NCBI GenBank assembly: GCA_031002005.1
Contig: CM061918.1
Location: forward strand, 57,169,478 to 57,233,477
Direction: 5' to 3'
Length of the DNA stretch: 64,000 nucleotides
From: Vandiemenella viatica
Taxonomy: Eukaryota; Arthropoda; Insecta; Orthoptera; Morabidae
Position numbers and translations under genes: made by a program. Below the pieces are notes generated by a model. The model did not search any database. It was not told where the DNA came from and saw nothing but the letters and a program-made list of their open reading frames with translations. Of the stretch, positions 1-10,269 are shown one piece after another (position 1 is the stretch's first letter; each line of letters opens with the position of its first letter).

Positions 1-21
1 ACACGACGTCAAAATCGTTGC

Positions 22-118
22 CTCCTTCAAAAAGGCGAAGGCTGAATACCTTCCCGTTCCTTGTCTCCATCACATCCCGCCTCTAATGACCTCGACTTCG
101 ACAAGGCGTAAACCATAA
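22..118 (+). mobile_element. tRNA-SINE 3' body fragment (left arm)
   Basis: This matches the 3' body of the window's main SINE family: ccttcccgttccttgtc, then cccgcctctaatgacctcg and aaggcgtaaaccataag, followed by an A-rich tail. The mirrored copy is at about 3537-3632 on the minus strand. It lies within the palindrome arms. Confidence 0.7.
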
Positions 119-513
119 GTTAAAAAAGAAAAAAAAAATCTTATCAGAGTTATTGCTTGTATGCCGGTCTGAATATCTACTCTGATGTGTGAGTTTTTAA
201 AGCAAAGTAATGAATCAGCAGTTGTTGGAGATGTAGGTTATACTGAATGCGTAGAGACGTCTGGCTTATCACAACATCAGCAAAGTCAGTTCTGAACAAG
301 GGAAGTTAGAGTAATATCTCCTCCACAAACCAGTCTAAAAACTTTACGAGACAAAGTTTTATATTCGTGCTGTAGTATCCCCCAAGATTAATACGAAAGA
401 TTTTACACAATTTCTAACAGTCTGAACGTTGGCTATATAAAAGTGACGATGTTATTATTATTATCACCGAAAACGTGCATCGGATGTCGAAAGTCAAGAG
501 GATCATAGAATAC

Positions 514-645
514 CGAGCCTGGTGGGTGAGCAGTAACGTTCGGATATATCGTTCGCGAGGATATGCAGCACGGTTTTAGAGTCAGATTTTCTTTCGTTTC
601 CCAAAAATCACTCGAGGCTAGTGTCGGGATCGCCCCCGTGCAGTA
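514..645 (+). mobile_element. Diverged tRNA-SINE head and body
   Basis: It begins with the family's A-box region (accgagcctggtgggtgag) and later matches the body (cccaaaaatcactcg). The B-box part is rearranged. The same piece is mirrored in the right arm near 3005-3150. Confidence 0.5.
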
Positions 646-676
646 CTCCTTTGAGAGTAATTTTTTATATGCCGAT

Positions 677-2394
677 ATAACTACCGTGCCCGGTAGGTGA
701 GTTTTTTAGGATTGGGACTGTCATGTGGAGGTGGAGAGTTCAATTCCCGATCCGGCTGTTCATTAGAATCTGTTGTAGTACCACTTTAGACGCAAATAGC
801 CGTTTATCGCCTATAGTAGCTGCGACAGCGAAAAACACGGCTAGTGTTGTTTTTGTCCGTAGGAAGGGATGTTTTTTTTTATTATTATTATTCCTAGCCA
901 TTTGAGACAATTTTTTCTTGTATTTTTGACCAAGAGTCCTCGATAAGTTATGGACATTCAAAAGTAACAGAGTTTCGACTTACCGTGCACTCTGCCTATG
1001 TCGCGGCTAACAAGTCTATGGTATTGAGTTTCGACGTGGGCAACGGCCAAGGCGCCGGTCACTGCGAGTTGCACGCTGATGAGGTTCCTCCAAAAATGAA
1101 TCACCGTTGGTTGTTAGGCTCAGTATTTGGGTAAGAAGATACTATTTTAACCCCAGCAACCGTTCGGCAGGTGACTGTGTGTTTCTCGCGTGGAACTACG
1201 ATCTGGGGCATGCGGTGTTGAATAAGTCGGACACTACGTCCAAACTTGGATTAGCACGTTTTATTCTTCATAAGTCAGTGTAACTCTGGTACTGTGTCCT
1301 ACATTTTTGAGTACCACAACCGGTTCAAAATCATGCTTAGACGTTAACTCTATCGAAACTGTTATATCCAAGGGGCGGGTTTGTTTCAGATACCATCATT
1401 AATTACAGTTCATGCATGAGACAGGCGACGAAAAAGTGGGGTAGAACCCCCCCATGGCTCATAACTGACCAAAAACATCAGTAACATGTGTTCCAAGTAC
1501 CAAACTCTTCACATCAACGTCGTATCATTTAACTCACACTACAGACCTCACTGCCATTCAATATCGTGGGTACTAGGTACAAAACTGTACACATCATCAG
1601 CACCACCTCTATCCCACACCACAAGCCTTTTCTGCCATTCAGTAATATTTGCCCACTTACCACGAGTATCAGGGTAGACATATGGTCATCAGACAGATAT
1701 CATAACTCCCATATTCATACTAGGTGTCACATACAAATCCATACGTCACCACACACAAGCACACAAAAATATAACTAACTAAAAAACCATCAGACAGACG
1801 TTAGAGTGTGTGCAAAGGATGACATGTTTTCACCATACACATCAGTGCTTATCCCATACGGATTATTCATCACACCCAATAGATTGCATGTATCATCAAC
1901 TTATAGGTAGCCAGTGACTGTGAAATCTCAAAGTCGAGTAGAATCCTATAGTGATAGACACACAACGACATCGGAAGACACACATACACACACACTCACA
2001 TATCCACGCATACACATAGTTCCATACATCAACACACACGTACACGTAACTGGAGGAAAGTGACTGAACACCCTACGTCCAGACTGAATAGTTACAGGAT
2101 GTATGAAGTGTGACATGTCTTTGCCACACAGCTCAGTGCTCTTCACACCCAACTGATTACATCTACATAGGTGGCCACTGATGGAAAAATCTCGAGTAGA
2201 CACCATAATCAGACACACACGAACACGCACACACACATATTTCCATGCATATACCACAATTCCATACGTCAACACATACATACAAGCAACTGAAGGAAAG
2301 GGACTCCACACACGACGTCCATACTGAGGTGTTACATGATAGGCAGAGGATAGCATGTCTTTGCAATACAGCTCAGTGCTCACCACACTTACCG
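677..2394. repeat. Insert in left palindrome arm; satellite-like and CA-rich
   Basis: This 1.7-kb block has no partner in the right arm of the giant inverted repeat. It opens with a tRNA-like SINE head (accgtgcccggtaggtgag) with a B-box-like ttcaattcccg near 750. From about 1490 it becomes a diverged tandem array with units of about 245-295 bp: similar blocks start near 1816, 2108 and 2355. Each contains a tgacatgtctttgcc-type segment, the phrase cagctcagtgct and a CA-rich stretch. The ORFs over it are low-complexity artefacts. Confidence 0.6.
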
Positions 2395-3536
2395 GATAAT
2401 ATTATCGATGAAAGGTGTTGACAGTGTGTGTGTACAAACGCCGAAATCACCATAACAACTACAACCATCAGTAGGAAGGCAGAACTTATGTTAAGTCAGG
2501 TTAATACAGAATGTTAAAGTGTTTGTTATAGTTGGTTAGAGTAAATTCAGTTTAGGTTATTCAACTCACATTCACATGGTGTCACTGATGCATGGCAATC
2601 CAAAAGTGTTTGCTGAGGCGGCTTGGGCCCCACAGTAAGCGGCTGCTGCGTAGAAAAAATACAAACGCGTTGTATCCGGATAACCGGCGCGCAAAATACC
2701 CAGATCTTCTTAGGTCGTGCAAAATACCGGTCTCTTAGGCCGCGGTGGGGCCCAAGCCGCCTCAGCAAACACTTTTGGATTGCCATGCATCAGTGACACC
2801 ATGTGAATGTGAGTTGAAATAACCTAAACTGAATTTACTCTAACCAACTATAACAAACACTTTAACATTCTGTATTAACCTGACTTAACATAAGTTCTGC
2901 CTTCCTATGTTATGGTGATTTCGGCGTTTGTACACACACACTGTCAACACCTTTCATCGATAATATTATCCGCATATTATCGGCATATAAAAAAATACTC
3001 TCAAAGGAGTACTGCACGGGGCGATCCCGACACTAGCCTCGAGTGATTTTTGGGAAACGAAAGAAAATCTGACTCTAAAACCGTGCTGCATATCCTCGCG
3101 AACGATATATCCGAACGTTACTGCTCACCCACCAGGCTCGGTATTCTATGATCCTCTTGACTTTCGACATCCGATGCACGTTTTCGGTGATATAATAATA
3201 ACATCGTCACTTTTATATAGCCAACGTTCAGACTGTTAGAAATTGTGTAAAATCTTTCGTATTAATCTTGGGGGATACTACAGCACGAATATAAAACTTT
3301 GTCTCGTAAAGTTTTTAGACTGGTTTGTGGAGGAGATATTACTCTAACTTCCCTTGTTCAGAACTGACTTTGCTGATGTTGTGATAAGCCAGACGTCTCT
3401 ACGCATTCAGTATAACCTACATCTCCAACAACTGCTGATTCATTACTTTGCTTTAAAAACTCACACATCAGAGTAGATATTCAGACCGGCATACAAGCAA
3501 TAACTCTGATAAGATTTTTTTTTTCTTTTTTAACTT

Positions 3537-3632
3537 ATGGTTTACGCCTTGTCGAAGTCGAGGTCATTAGAGGCGGGATGTGAATGGAGACAAGGAACGG
3601 GAAGGTATTCAGCCTTCGCCTTTTTGAAGGAG
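3537..3632 (-). mobile_element. tRNA-SINE 3' body fragment (right arm)
   Basis: This is the mirror image of the SINE tail near the start of the window, carried in the right arm of the giant inverted repeat. It has the same internal differences from the family consensus, so it arose by duplication of the arm and not by independent insertion. Confidence 0.7.
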
Positions 3633-3853
3633 GCAACGATTTTGACGTCGTGTTTGGACGATAAACCTATCGTCAAACGCTTAGAATCACCAGCATTGAG
3701 CTGATACACAGCACTAGCAGTCCATTTGGGTAGTAATCAGGTCTAGTCCGTGGTGGTGGAGGTAAACGTGTTCATTCCTGTCCTTAGGTAAGGCTGTTAC
3801 GACTGAAAAACTCTGACGCCAGACCATACATACCAAGCGACATTACATTTTAT

Positions 3854-4300
3854 TTGAAAGTACTGAGAAGTAAGGATTTGTTGTCCGGAATTATGGAGAA
3901 GTGTTCTAGTGTTGTGCCAACGCGAGTTAAACATCGTGCTGTTATCGAATTTTTAACTGCTGACAAAGTGATTCCTACTACGATTCATCGTCGTTTCAAT
4001 GCTGTTTATACCGGCAATGCCGTTGATAGGTATACTGTAAATCGATTGGCACTAAAATTTGGTGATTGCGAGAATGTAAAGGCCATAATTGTAGATGATA
4101 AATGCAGCCGACGTCCGATCACTTCAGCAAAACGATGATCATCGCATACATCAACAATTTGATTCGACCGGTGAATCACTCAAAAAGCGTATCGCAAACC
4201 ATACTGGAATATCCAAGGAACATGTCGGCTTCATTATTGAGCATCCTCTCTCACTCCAATGCTGAATTTATTAAGCAGGCATAGCCCTCAACTGAAGGCA
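3854..4300 (+). pseudogene. mariner transposase relic, N-terminal HTH region
   Basis: The 94-codon open stretch contains RAVIEFLTADKV, TIHRRFNAVY and VDRYTVNRLALKFGDC, the paired-type helix-turn-helix of mariner transposases. After a frameshift near 4130, a second HTH-like segment follows (GISKEHVGFII). The catalytic DDD domain is absent. I see no clear terminal repeats. It is a dead fragment outside the visible exons. Confidence 0.75.
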
Positions 4301-4353
4301 ACAAGACACACTCACGGTAGCCTCTGCACGCCCCAACACAATTCTTCTTGATA

Positions 4354-4494
4354 TTTTTTTTTCTTTTTTAAGTCTCGTCAACAACGAGGTCATTGGACGC
4401 GAGAAAGGACTGGCGGCAAGGACTGGGAAGGAATTTAGGCATGGTATTTTGAATGAATAACTCGGCATTCAACTGGAGTTGGTGGTCGGGGATT
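4354..4494 (-). mobile_element. tRNA-SINE, truncated
   Basis: The minus-strand SINE tail and body are recognisable (T-rich tail, caacgaggtcattgg, gggaaggaattta), but the tRNA head is lost. It abuts the next SINE copy in the same orientation. Confidence 0.65.
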
Positions 4495-4765
4495 TATTTT
4501 TTTAATGGTTCTACGCCTCGTCGACATCGAGGCCTTTAGAGGCGGGGAAAAGGACAGTGGACGAGGAACGGGGTGGAATTCGGCCATGGCAAATGAAGAA
4601 ATCATCCCATCATTCGCCTGGAGTGATTTGGGGAAGCCATGGAAAACTCAAATCTGGATGCCCGGACGGGGATTCGAGCCCACACCCTCCCAAATGCCGG
4701 GGCAGGGATTCAAACCCACGTCCTCCCGAATGTGAATCCACAACATTGCATCTCACGAATCATGC
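4495..4765 (-). mobile_element. tRNA-SINE, with duplicated B-box region
   Basis: It has the full body (tacgcctcgtcgacatcgag, ggaattcggccatggc, cctggagtgatttggggaa) followed by the T-arm/B-box twice in tandem (gggattcgagcccacaccct and gggattcaaacccacgtcct). The A-box end is degenerate. The duplication is private to this copy within the window. Confidence 0.75.
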
Positions 4766-5150
4766 TAGTTATTGCTGCAGTCATTTCACGTGTTCAGTCC
4801 TGTCCTTAGGTAAGGCTGTTACGACTGAGAAACTAAGTAGTTCGTTAAAGGATTCAGGCGATTTTGACTTGCTGTCGCAGTGTCAACTTCGACCTTTTCG
4901 CCTGATGAAGGCAACAGAGCCTGTTGACTAAACGTCGCTCATGGCAGAACAACCGAAGAATTTTTGTCATCTGTAAGCCAAAAAGACTCAATTTGACTGT
5001 CAACGAAAACAAAAAAAAGCCAGTAGAAATAAAATATGAAATAATCTGCTCTGTCAAAGACCACTGTGCCCGGGAGTATACAAAATTCTATGGTAATGTG
5101 GAAAGATGTACGTAGTGGAAACAATTCGGCAGGTCGAAATAATATCGAAA

Positions 5151-6212
5151 TCAATATATATTATAAAAGTAAGCGTACAATGTGCGTGCCGCTAAAACTA
5201 AAAAAAACGAGTCCCGGTACGATCAAGGGGGTTAAATGGCGTGGTAACCTTCAACCTTTATACATGAAGAAGGTTTCTGATTTTTACCTCAAGGGCGTGA
5301 TTTTGAAGATAGAAGGGGGTGGAAGTTTCGCCCTCTAGAACAGCGAAAAAAACGAAACAATCGAAGAGCGCGAGGCACGTTTACGTTGCCAACGAACGAA
5401 ACAAAAAGAACAGCGAATCAACGAAACAGTCGAAGAGCGCGAGGCACGTTTATGTTCTCAGCGAACGTGAATGAGCACCGTGAGAAGCACAACGAAATGA
5501 ACGAATTAAAGAATCAAGAATTGCGACACAATCTTATAATAGAAGACTGCGGACGCAAGCCACCCATGAAAATATCACCCTACGAGAAGCGCGGACGAGG
5601 ACAAGTAAACAGTATAACCTGAAAAATGAAGCACTCCACTACGACCCGACAAAACAAAATAACAAACACAACCACTTCGTAATCGGAAAAATGGATAACA
5701 TCTAACAATTTTGCAACGCGAAAAAATTCAGTGGAGAAACACCAGGATTCTGTTGCATGAATGGAAAAATTCGATCACCACCACTGGAAGCACCTCCACA
5801 GGAAGTTCTACATTACATGACCGGGGGAAACTCCAGAATCGAAACACATAGTATTAATCCTCAGAATAACTCTGAGTCTTTACTGAAAAGACTGCAATTT
5901 CCAATCAAATTATCCTATAGTTTTACAATTAACACAGCGCAAAGACAAACTTTAAAACATTGCGGCATCAACCCCAAAGACTCCTGCTTCTCTCGCGGTC
6001 TATACTATCGAATAGAAAATTATAAAAATTTGTACATATATACCCCGGATAACAAAATGAAAAATGGTGTTTATAAACAAGTATTCGAAAAGTTAGGAAA
6101 ATGATTTCAATAAAAAAAAAAATACCTCTTACATTTTAATGTTTATCATTTTATTACAATTACTACACTATCTCACATCAACTCTCTGAGCGAAGCCGGG
6201 TACCTCAGCTAG
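5151..6212 (+). mobile_element. Helitron derivative (non-autonomous)
   Basis: It starts tcaatatatattataaaag after an A and ends gccgggtacctcagctag before a T, fitting the Helitron rule of A|TC...CTRR|T insertion. It is 1,062 bp. Inside are remnants of Helitron coding sequence from both ends of the protein with the middle missing. It carries no complete enzyme. Confidence 0.72.
5340..6104 (+). pseudogene. Helitron Rep/helicase relic, N- and C-terminal ends fused
   Basis: The first part is an arginine/lysine/glutamate-rich stretch with two copies of a ~60-bp unit (gaagagcgcgaggcacgttt), as in the N-terminal region of insect Helitron proteins. Next comes the motif CCMNGKIRSPPLEAPP, typical of the Helitron-like N domain. 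The frame then jumps to RLQFPIKLSYSFTINTAQ, close to the C-terminal helicase motif of the same proteins, and ends at a stop near 6104. The Rep nuclease and most of the helicase are deleted. Confidence 0.68.
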
Positions 6213-6399
6213 TAAGTAAATAAAGAACATCAGTGATAGGCAAGACCAGGCCAACCAACTAAATCGGCTGTTGTAGAACACATTTTGCAAGGTATTGTGG
6301 AAGAAAAGAAAGGTATTGGAAAAACCAGAAGGTTATTTTCCATTGATAGTTCAGGAAGTGGTATCTCGTAATTTAGACTATAACACAATGATAACTTGT

Positions 6400-6605
6400 G
6401 TTTTTTATTTTTAATGTCTCTTAACAGCGATGTCTTTATAGACGGGAAATGATGGGGGGCAAGGAATGGGAAGGAATTCAGCCACGGCCTTTTGAAGGAA
6501 GCATCCAGGCGTTTTCATGGAGTGACTTGGGAAACCATGGAAAACCCAAATCTGGATACCCGGGCGGGCCAGAACGCTAACCGTTACACCACCAACCTCG
6601 GTGGT
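6400..6605 (-). mobile_element. tRNA-SINE, B-box deleted
   Basis: The tail, body and A-box end (ctaaccgttacaccaccaac) are present. The B-box block between gatacccgggcggg and ccagaacgc is deleted. It belongs to the same subtype as the copy at 50.7 kb (aatgtctcttaacagcgatg). Confidence 0.75.
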
Positions 6606-6831
6606 GACATTTATATCAGTTCAAATCTAATATCTTATTTAGTAGCAAGACAGAAGCAATTATGAATAAGCATGAAAACGCCAATGTCTCAGATGGTGGG
6701 TGTAAAAATGGAGGTAGTTAGAGATATCGTTAATTGTTGTGATCTAAAAATACTGAAGCGCATAAATGGGCGGTCAATATACCGGGTGTTCCGGTTGCAG
6801 CTGTCATAGTGGGAGACATGAGTCACACAGT

Positions 6832-7105
6832 CGCTCGAGGGGAGCGATAATTCGAGTGTGGTGCAGCTGTGCTCATTCAATTACGAACCCGCATCATGCA
6901 GCTGCGAGGGGAGCGATAATTCGAGTGTGGTGCAGCTGTGCTCATTCAATTACGAACCCGCATCCTGCAGCTGCGTGGGGAGCGATAATTAAGGGCTTCC
7001 GGGTGTGGCGCATTCAATTACGGACCCGCATCCTGCAGCTGCGTGGGGAGCGATAATTCGGGTGTAGCGCAGCTGTGTGCGTTCAATTACGAACCCGCAT
7101 TCAAT
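6832..7105. repeat. Minisatellite, ~68-bp units
   Basis: Four units share ggggagcgataattcg, gcagctgtgctcattcaatt and acgaacccgcatcctgcagc. The third is internally changed (cgggtgtggcg). The ORF over this stretch is a repeat artefact. Confidence 0.8.
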
Positions 7106-7116
7106 TAGTTACCGGC

Positions 7117-7410
7117 ACGTGCGCGGCGAGGAGGGGGAAAGTGGGCTCACTCCGGTGTCCATAAGAATACATGGGGAACACTAGCGCCACCACACCCTAG
7201 CGGCACGTGCGCGGCGGGGAGGGGGGGGGGGGAGGGGGGGAAAAAGTGGGCTCACACATACGTCCATAAGAATACATGGGGAACACTAGCGCCACCACAC
7301 CCTAGCGGCACGTGCGCGGCGGGGAGGGGGGGAGGGGGAAAAAGTGGGCTCACACATACGTCCATAAGAATACATGGGGAAAAAGTGGGCTCACACACAG
7401 GTCCATAAGG
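7117..7410. repeat. GC-rich tandem repeat, ~105-bp units
   Basis: Units include ggcacgtgcgcggcgggga, a G-rich run, aaagtgggctcac, ccataagaatacatgggg and aacactagcgccaccaca. About three units are complete. G-runs of up to 12 could form quadruplexes. Confidence 0.75.
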
Positions 7411-7458
7411 AAATAATAAGATCAATCTGAGGTTACAGATGTGAGACCCCCTCCCCGC

Positions 7459-7560
7459 AATTCAATTAACATTAATTAAAATCAATTAGCCTCAATTAAA
7501 ATCAATTAAAATCAATTAAAATCAATTAACATTAATTAAAATCAATTAACATTAATTAAA
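7459..7560. repeat. AT-rich short tandem repeat
   Basis: It is built from alternating attaattaaaatcaatt and aacattaatt units of 10-20 bp. It lies between the GC-rich minisatellite and a further aacactagcgcc block. Confidence 0.7.
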
Positions 7561-7674
7561 CATGGGGAACACTAGCGCCGACACATTAGTTCCACTATCG
7601 CCGCTAGGGGGCCAGTGGCGCTCACCGGCGTTAGACATCTACTTATTTCTAACAGGTGTTTTTTGTCACTAGAC

Positions 7675-8250
7675 AATATCTCCCTTCATAACTAACCTAA
7701 ATCGATAAATGAGTTGTCATTTTAAGGATTAAGGTCTCTGTTATGGTCAAATCATATTATAAGAAAGGAATTTTTCGGAAATCAACCCTTAAAGGGGAGA
7801 AATATTATAACTTCTGAAACACGTTTTTGTTTCCCCGACAAGCCATTTATACCTAACCAAAAGTGATAAATGACGTAGCAATTTAAAGATTATGAACTGC
7901 ACTTTGGTGAGATCATATTTTAAGAAAGGAATTTTTCGGAATTCAACCCATGAAGGACAAAAGTGTCATTATTTGTTAAAGGTATTTCTATGTCCGATTT
8001 CTTTATCTCCCTTGATACCCAACTGAAACCGATAAATAAGGAATAATTTTAAAGATGGTTAAATTAAAAAAAGTAATTTTTCGGAACTTGATCTATAAAG
8101 GGCAAAAGTATCATTATCTCCCTTCGTATCTAACCAAATCGAATGAGATTTCATTTTAATGACTAATGTCTTCGCTTTGGTAAAATCATAAATTAAGGAC
8201 GAAATTTTTCAGAATTTAATCGTTAAATGGCAAACTATTAACTATCAAGG
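7675..8250. repeat. Diverged tandem repeat, ~110-175-bp units
   Basis: Four units begin near 7675, 7845, 8005 and 8115. They share tatctcccttc, taacctaaatcgataaat, a ttttaa(a/g)gatta block and aaggaatttttcgga. Divergence is substantial, so the array is old. Confidence 0.55.
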
Positions 8251-8513
8251 TCACGGGTGTGAGACAGTTCAGAACCAAACCGTTATTCTTCACTGGCGTC
8301 GATAAGTATTGTTCGCGTTAGCGGTAGATAGCAGCACTATATAATACACAGATAACAATAAACATTGAGTGTTTTTGTACAATAAGGTGTTTTTCATATT
8401 TTTTTTCGGATAAGTAAACATTTGTGTTCCGCTATACAATTCTTACGTAAAAATTTTACTCGCATTCTGTTGCAAAGGCTAAGATTGCACGGGCTAAGAT
8501 CGCATTACCTTTT

Positions 8514-8621
8514 ACCGAGCTTGGTGGGTGTGTGAGAAACGCTCCAGCCTCGCATTCGGGAGGACGCGGTTTCAAATCTCCGTCCGGGCATTGAGATTTG
8601 GGTTTTCCATGGTTTCCCCAA

Positions 8622-8626
<5 letters not shown>
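8514..8626 (+). mobile_element. tRNA-SINE 5' half (host of nested SINE)
   Basis: Head and T-arm are present (accgagcttggtgggtg, ggaggacgcggtttcaaatc, gggttttccatggtttcccc). The copy stops at ccaaatcact and resumes at 8898 after a minus-strand SINE insertion. Confidence 0.8.

Positions 8627-8663
<37 letters not shown>
8627..8663. repeat. (TA)n microsatellite
   Basis: This is an uninterrupted TA run of about 37 bp. It lies at the tail side of the nested minus-strand SINE and probably grew from its AT-rich tail. Confidence 0.95.
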
Positions 8664-8665
<2 letters not shown>

Positions 8666-8897
8666 GCTTAACCTCTCTCTAATAGCGAGGTCTTTAGAGA
8701 CGGGAAAGGATGGGGGAGGGAGACAAGGAATGGGAAGGAATTTGGCCATGGCCTTTTGAAGGAAGCATTCCGGCATTTGCCTGGAGTGATTTGTGAAACC
8801 ATGGAAAACCCAAATCTGGATGCCCGGACGGGGATTCGAACCGCCGTACTCCCGAATGCGAGGCCAGAACGCTAGCCGTTACACCACTACGCTCGGT
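8664..8897 (-). mobile_element. tRNA-SINE, near complete, nested in another SINE
   Basis: This full-length minus-strand copy runs from the tail (ctctctaatagcgagg) through the body (ggaatttggccatggcct) to a B-box (ggggattcgaaccgc) and the A-box end (gttacaccactacgctcggt). It splits a plus-strand SINE. The flanks caaatcact and caaattaat look like its target-site duplication. Confidence 0.85.
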
Positions 8898-9017
8898 CAA
8901 ATTAATCTAGGCGAATGCCGGGATGCTTCCTTCAGCATGGCCGAATTCCTTCCCGTTCCTAGTCCCCAGTCCTTTCCCGCCTCTAATGACATCGACGTCA
9001 ACGAGGCATAAAGCCAT

Positions 9018-9049
<32 letters not shown>
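8898..9049 (+). mobile_element. tRNA-SINE 3' half with poly(A) tail
   Basis: It continues the copy interrupted at 8626: aggcgaatgccgggatgc, then gccgaattccttcccg, ctaatgacatcgacgtc and gccataagta, ending in a ~29-bp A tail. Confidence 0.82.
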
Positions 9050-9378
9050 GAAAAGCTACATAATCTGTGGACAGCAACACGACATATCACAGAGATTTCG
9101 ATATACTGTGTATGTTTTGTTCAACTTAGTTGTATTCATATGACGTCTCTGACAGTTGGGCTTCCCAAAATGGATAAAGTCAAGGTAAAGGGATGCAGGA
9201 TAGCATACATCAATTGAAAATAGAATGATATTGCTACAAATGAGCCGGCTCTTCTTTCAATCTACTACAAACCACCGACCTTGTTATTTTATTTGCGAAA
9301 AATATCGCACTGATTATCTAGTTATCATTTATTGCTCTCAGGGCTCATTGTTGGGATTTTAGCGAGATGTCACAGTAA

Positions 9379-9721
9379 AGCCGCATTCCCATGACGTCTT
9401 GTAACGGAGGCCGCCCCGGACTGATACCCAACAACACGCCATGGCAACGGGGCAGCCTCTGCTAGCGTGGATGAGACGCAGCTATCCACTCTGTGTCGGT
9501 AAACATCACAGGCGTGCGTAGTGGTGCACTGTTGCCATCGGTTTACAGCACAGGTTCGCACGCCTTCTGTTGCTGTAAAGTGCTCTGTGCCAAACGACAC
9601 TAGGCAACGTGGTGAGGAGGTGGCTGCGAGGTAGCGAGGGCTAACCTGTGGCGCGCACTCGTGCCTACACTTCGGCTAATGAGGTGCGGCCTCCGTCACA
9701 AGACGTCGTGGGTACGCGGCT
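9379..9721. mobile_element. MITE with TAA target duplication (copy 1)
   Basis: The terminal inverted repeats (agccgcattcccatgacgtc / gacgtcgtgggtacgcggct) are flanked by TAA on both sides. It is 343 bp. A second copy at 23274-23591 shares the interior (gtcggtaaacatcacaggcg, cactgttgccatcggttt). A 3-bp TAA duplication suggests a PIF/Harbinger-like family. Confidence 0.8.
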
Positions 9722-9843
9722 TAACACTGCCCTTATCTCCACCTATACTTCCTGTAACCACTTGAAAGACCCAGTGCTTCGCCATATGAGCTGTGCAAGT
9801 AGCTTTTGAGTGAGTTTCTTCAGTGTGGTGCTGCTAGGCTCAC

Positions 9844-10048
9844 CTGTAGCTGTGGCGCTCTGAGTCCCGCTAGCGCTCCCCCGGACACTGAGCGCAGCGC
9901 CTTGCCCCTCAGCCCCAGCTCAGTGAGGCGTGGGTGCAGAGTGGCAGCCAACTGGTCTCCACCCAGGGAGCCCTCCGTCGCCTCCACGTCCAGTCGGCTC
10001 AGCGGAGGAAGGCCGCGCAACAGCGCTCGAAGGTCCAGGAAACCCAGT
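9844..10048 (-). CDS. Chaoptin-like gene, exon w14 (last in window)
   Basis: The 205-nt exon enters in phase 2 (tgttgcag|A) and leaves in phase 0 (CTACAG|gtgag). It encodes irregular LRR-like sequence (LGFLDLRALLRGLPPL, LTELGLRGKAL) ending GLRAPQLQ. No stop codon precedes the donor, so further exons must follow; a C-terminal LRR cap with CxC cysteines and an anchor would be expected. I found no such exon between 1 and 9843, so it probably lies left of the window. Confidence 0.82.
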
Positions 10049-10269
10049 CTGCAACAACAAACATGACGGGGGGCCTGCAAGGCATCGCTCTGGAAATACA
10101 TTACACCACTGCTGCTAATCACTTTGAACGCTCGGGATCCTGGCAACAAAATCAAACTTCATGCAGCCAAAATGAAATATTTGAGAAACATGAACCATAA
10201 TATCAAATGATAAAAATTACAGTACAAGACGTGATATCAAAGAACTTGTTGGTGACGAAGGGCCATTTA

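Larger units (their letters stand above)
1..3653. repeat. Giant inverted repeat (about 0.9-kb arms) with central spacer
   Basis: Bases 1-676 are the near-exact reverse complement of about 2984-3653, and 2395-2633 of about 2745-2973. Together they form one long palindrome with a 111-bp spacer (2634-2744). The left arm alone is interrupted by 677-2394. The arms differ only by a few substitutions and small indels, such as a 14-bp indel near 2460/2905. The left arm begins at the window edge, so its true end and any target-site duplication cannot be seen. The arms contain SINE fragments. It could be a foldback-type element, a segmental inversion-duplication, or in part an assembly artefact. Confidence 0.85.
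3766..4833. repeat. Pair of ~45-bp direct repeats flanking 1 kb
   Basis: Bases about 3768-3812 and 4791-4833 share a nearly identical block (tcctgtccttaggtaaggct and onward, ttacgactga). The segment between holds the mariner relic and two SINEs. The duplication could mark the ends of an unrecognised element or a deletion/duplication joint. Confidence 0.5.

Noticed and set aside
1946..2386. 146-codon minus-strand ORF
   Set aside because: It is the translation of a CA-rich diverged tandem repeat (repeated CVCVRV-like text).
8514..8600. Possible genuine tRNA genes at SINE heads
   Set aside because: A- and B-boxes are there, but acceptor stems do not pair and the sequence runs on into the SINE body.
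9806..10200. Plus-strand ORFs over exon w14
   Set aside because: Shadows of the minus-strand exon; composition is serine/arginine-rich frame noise.
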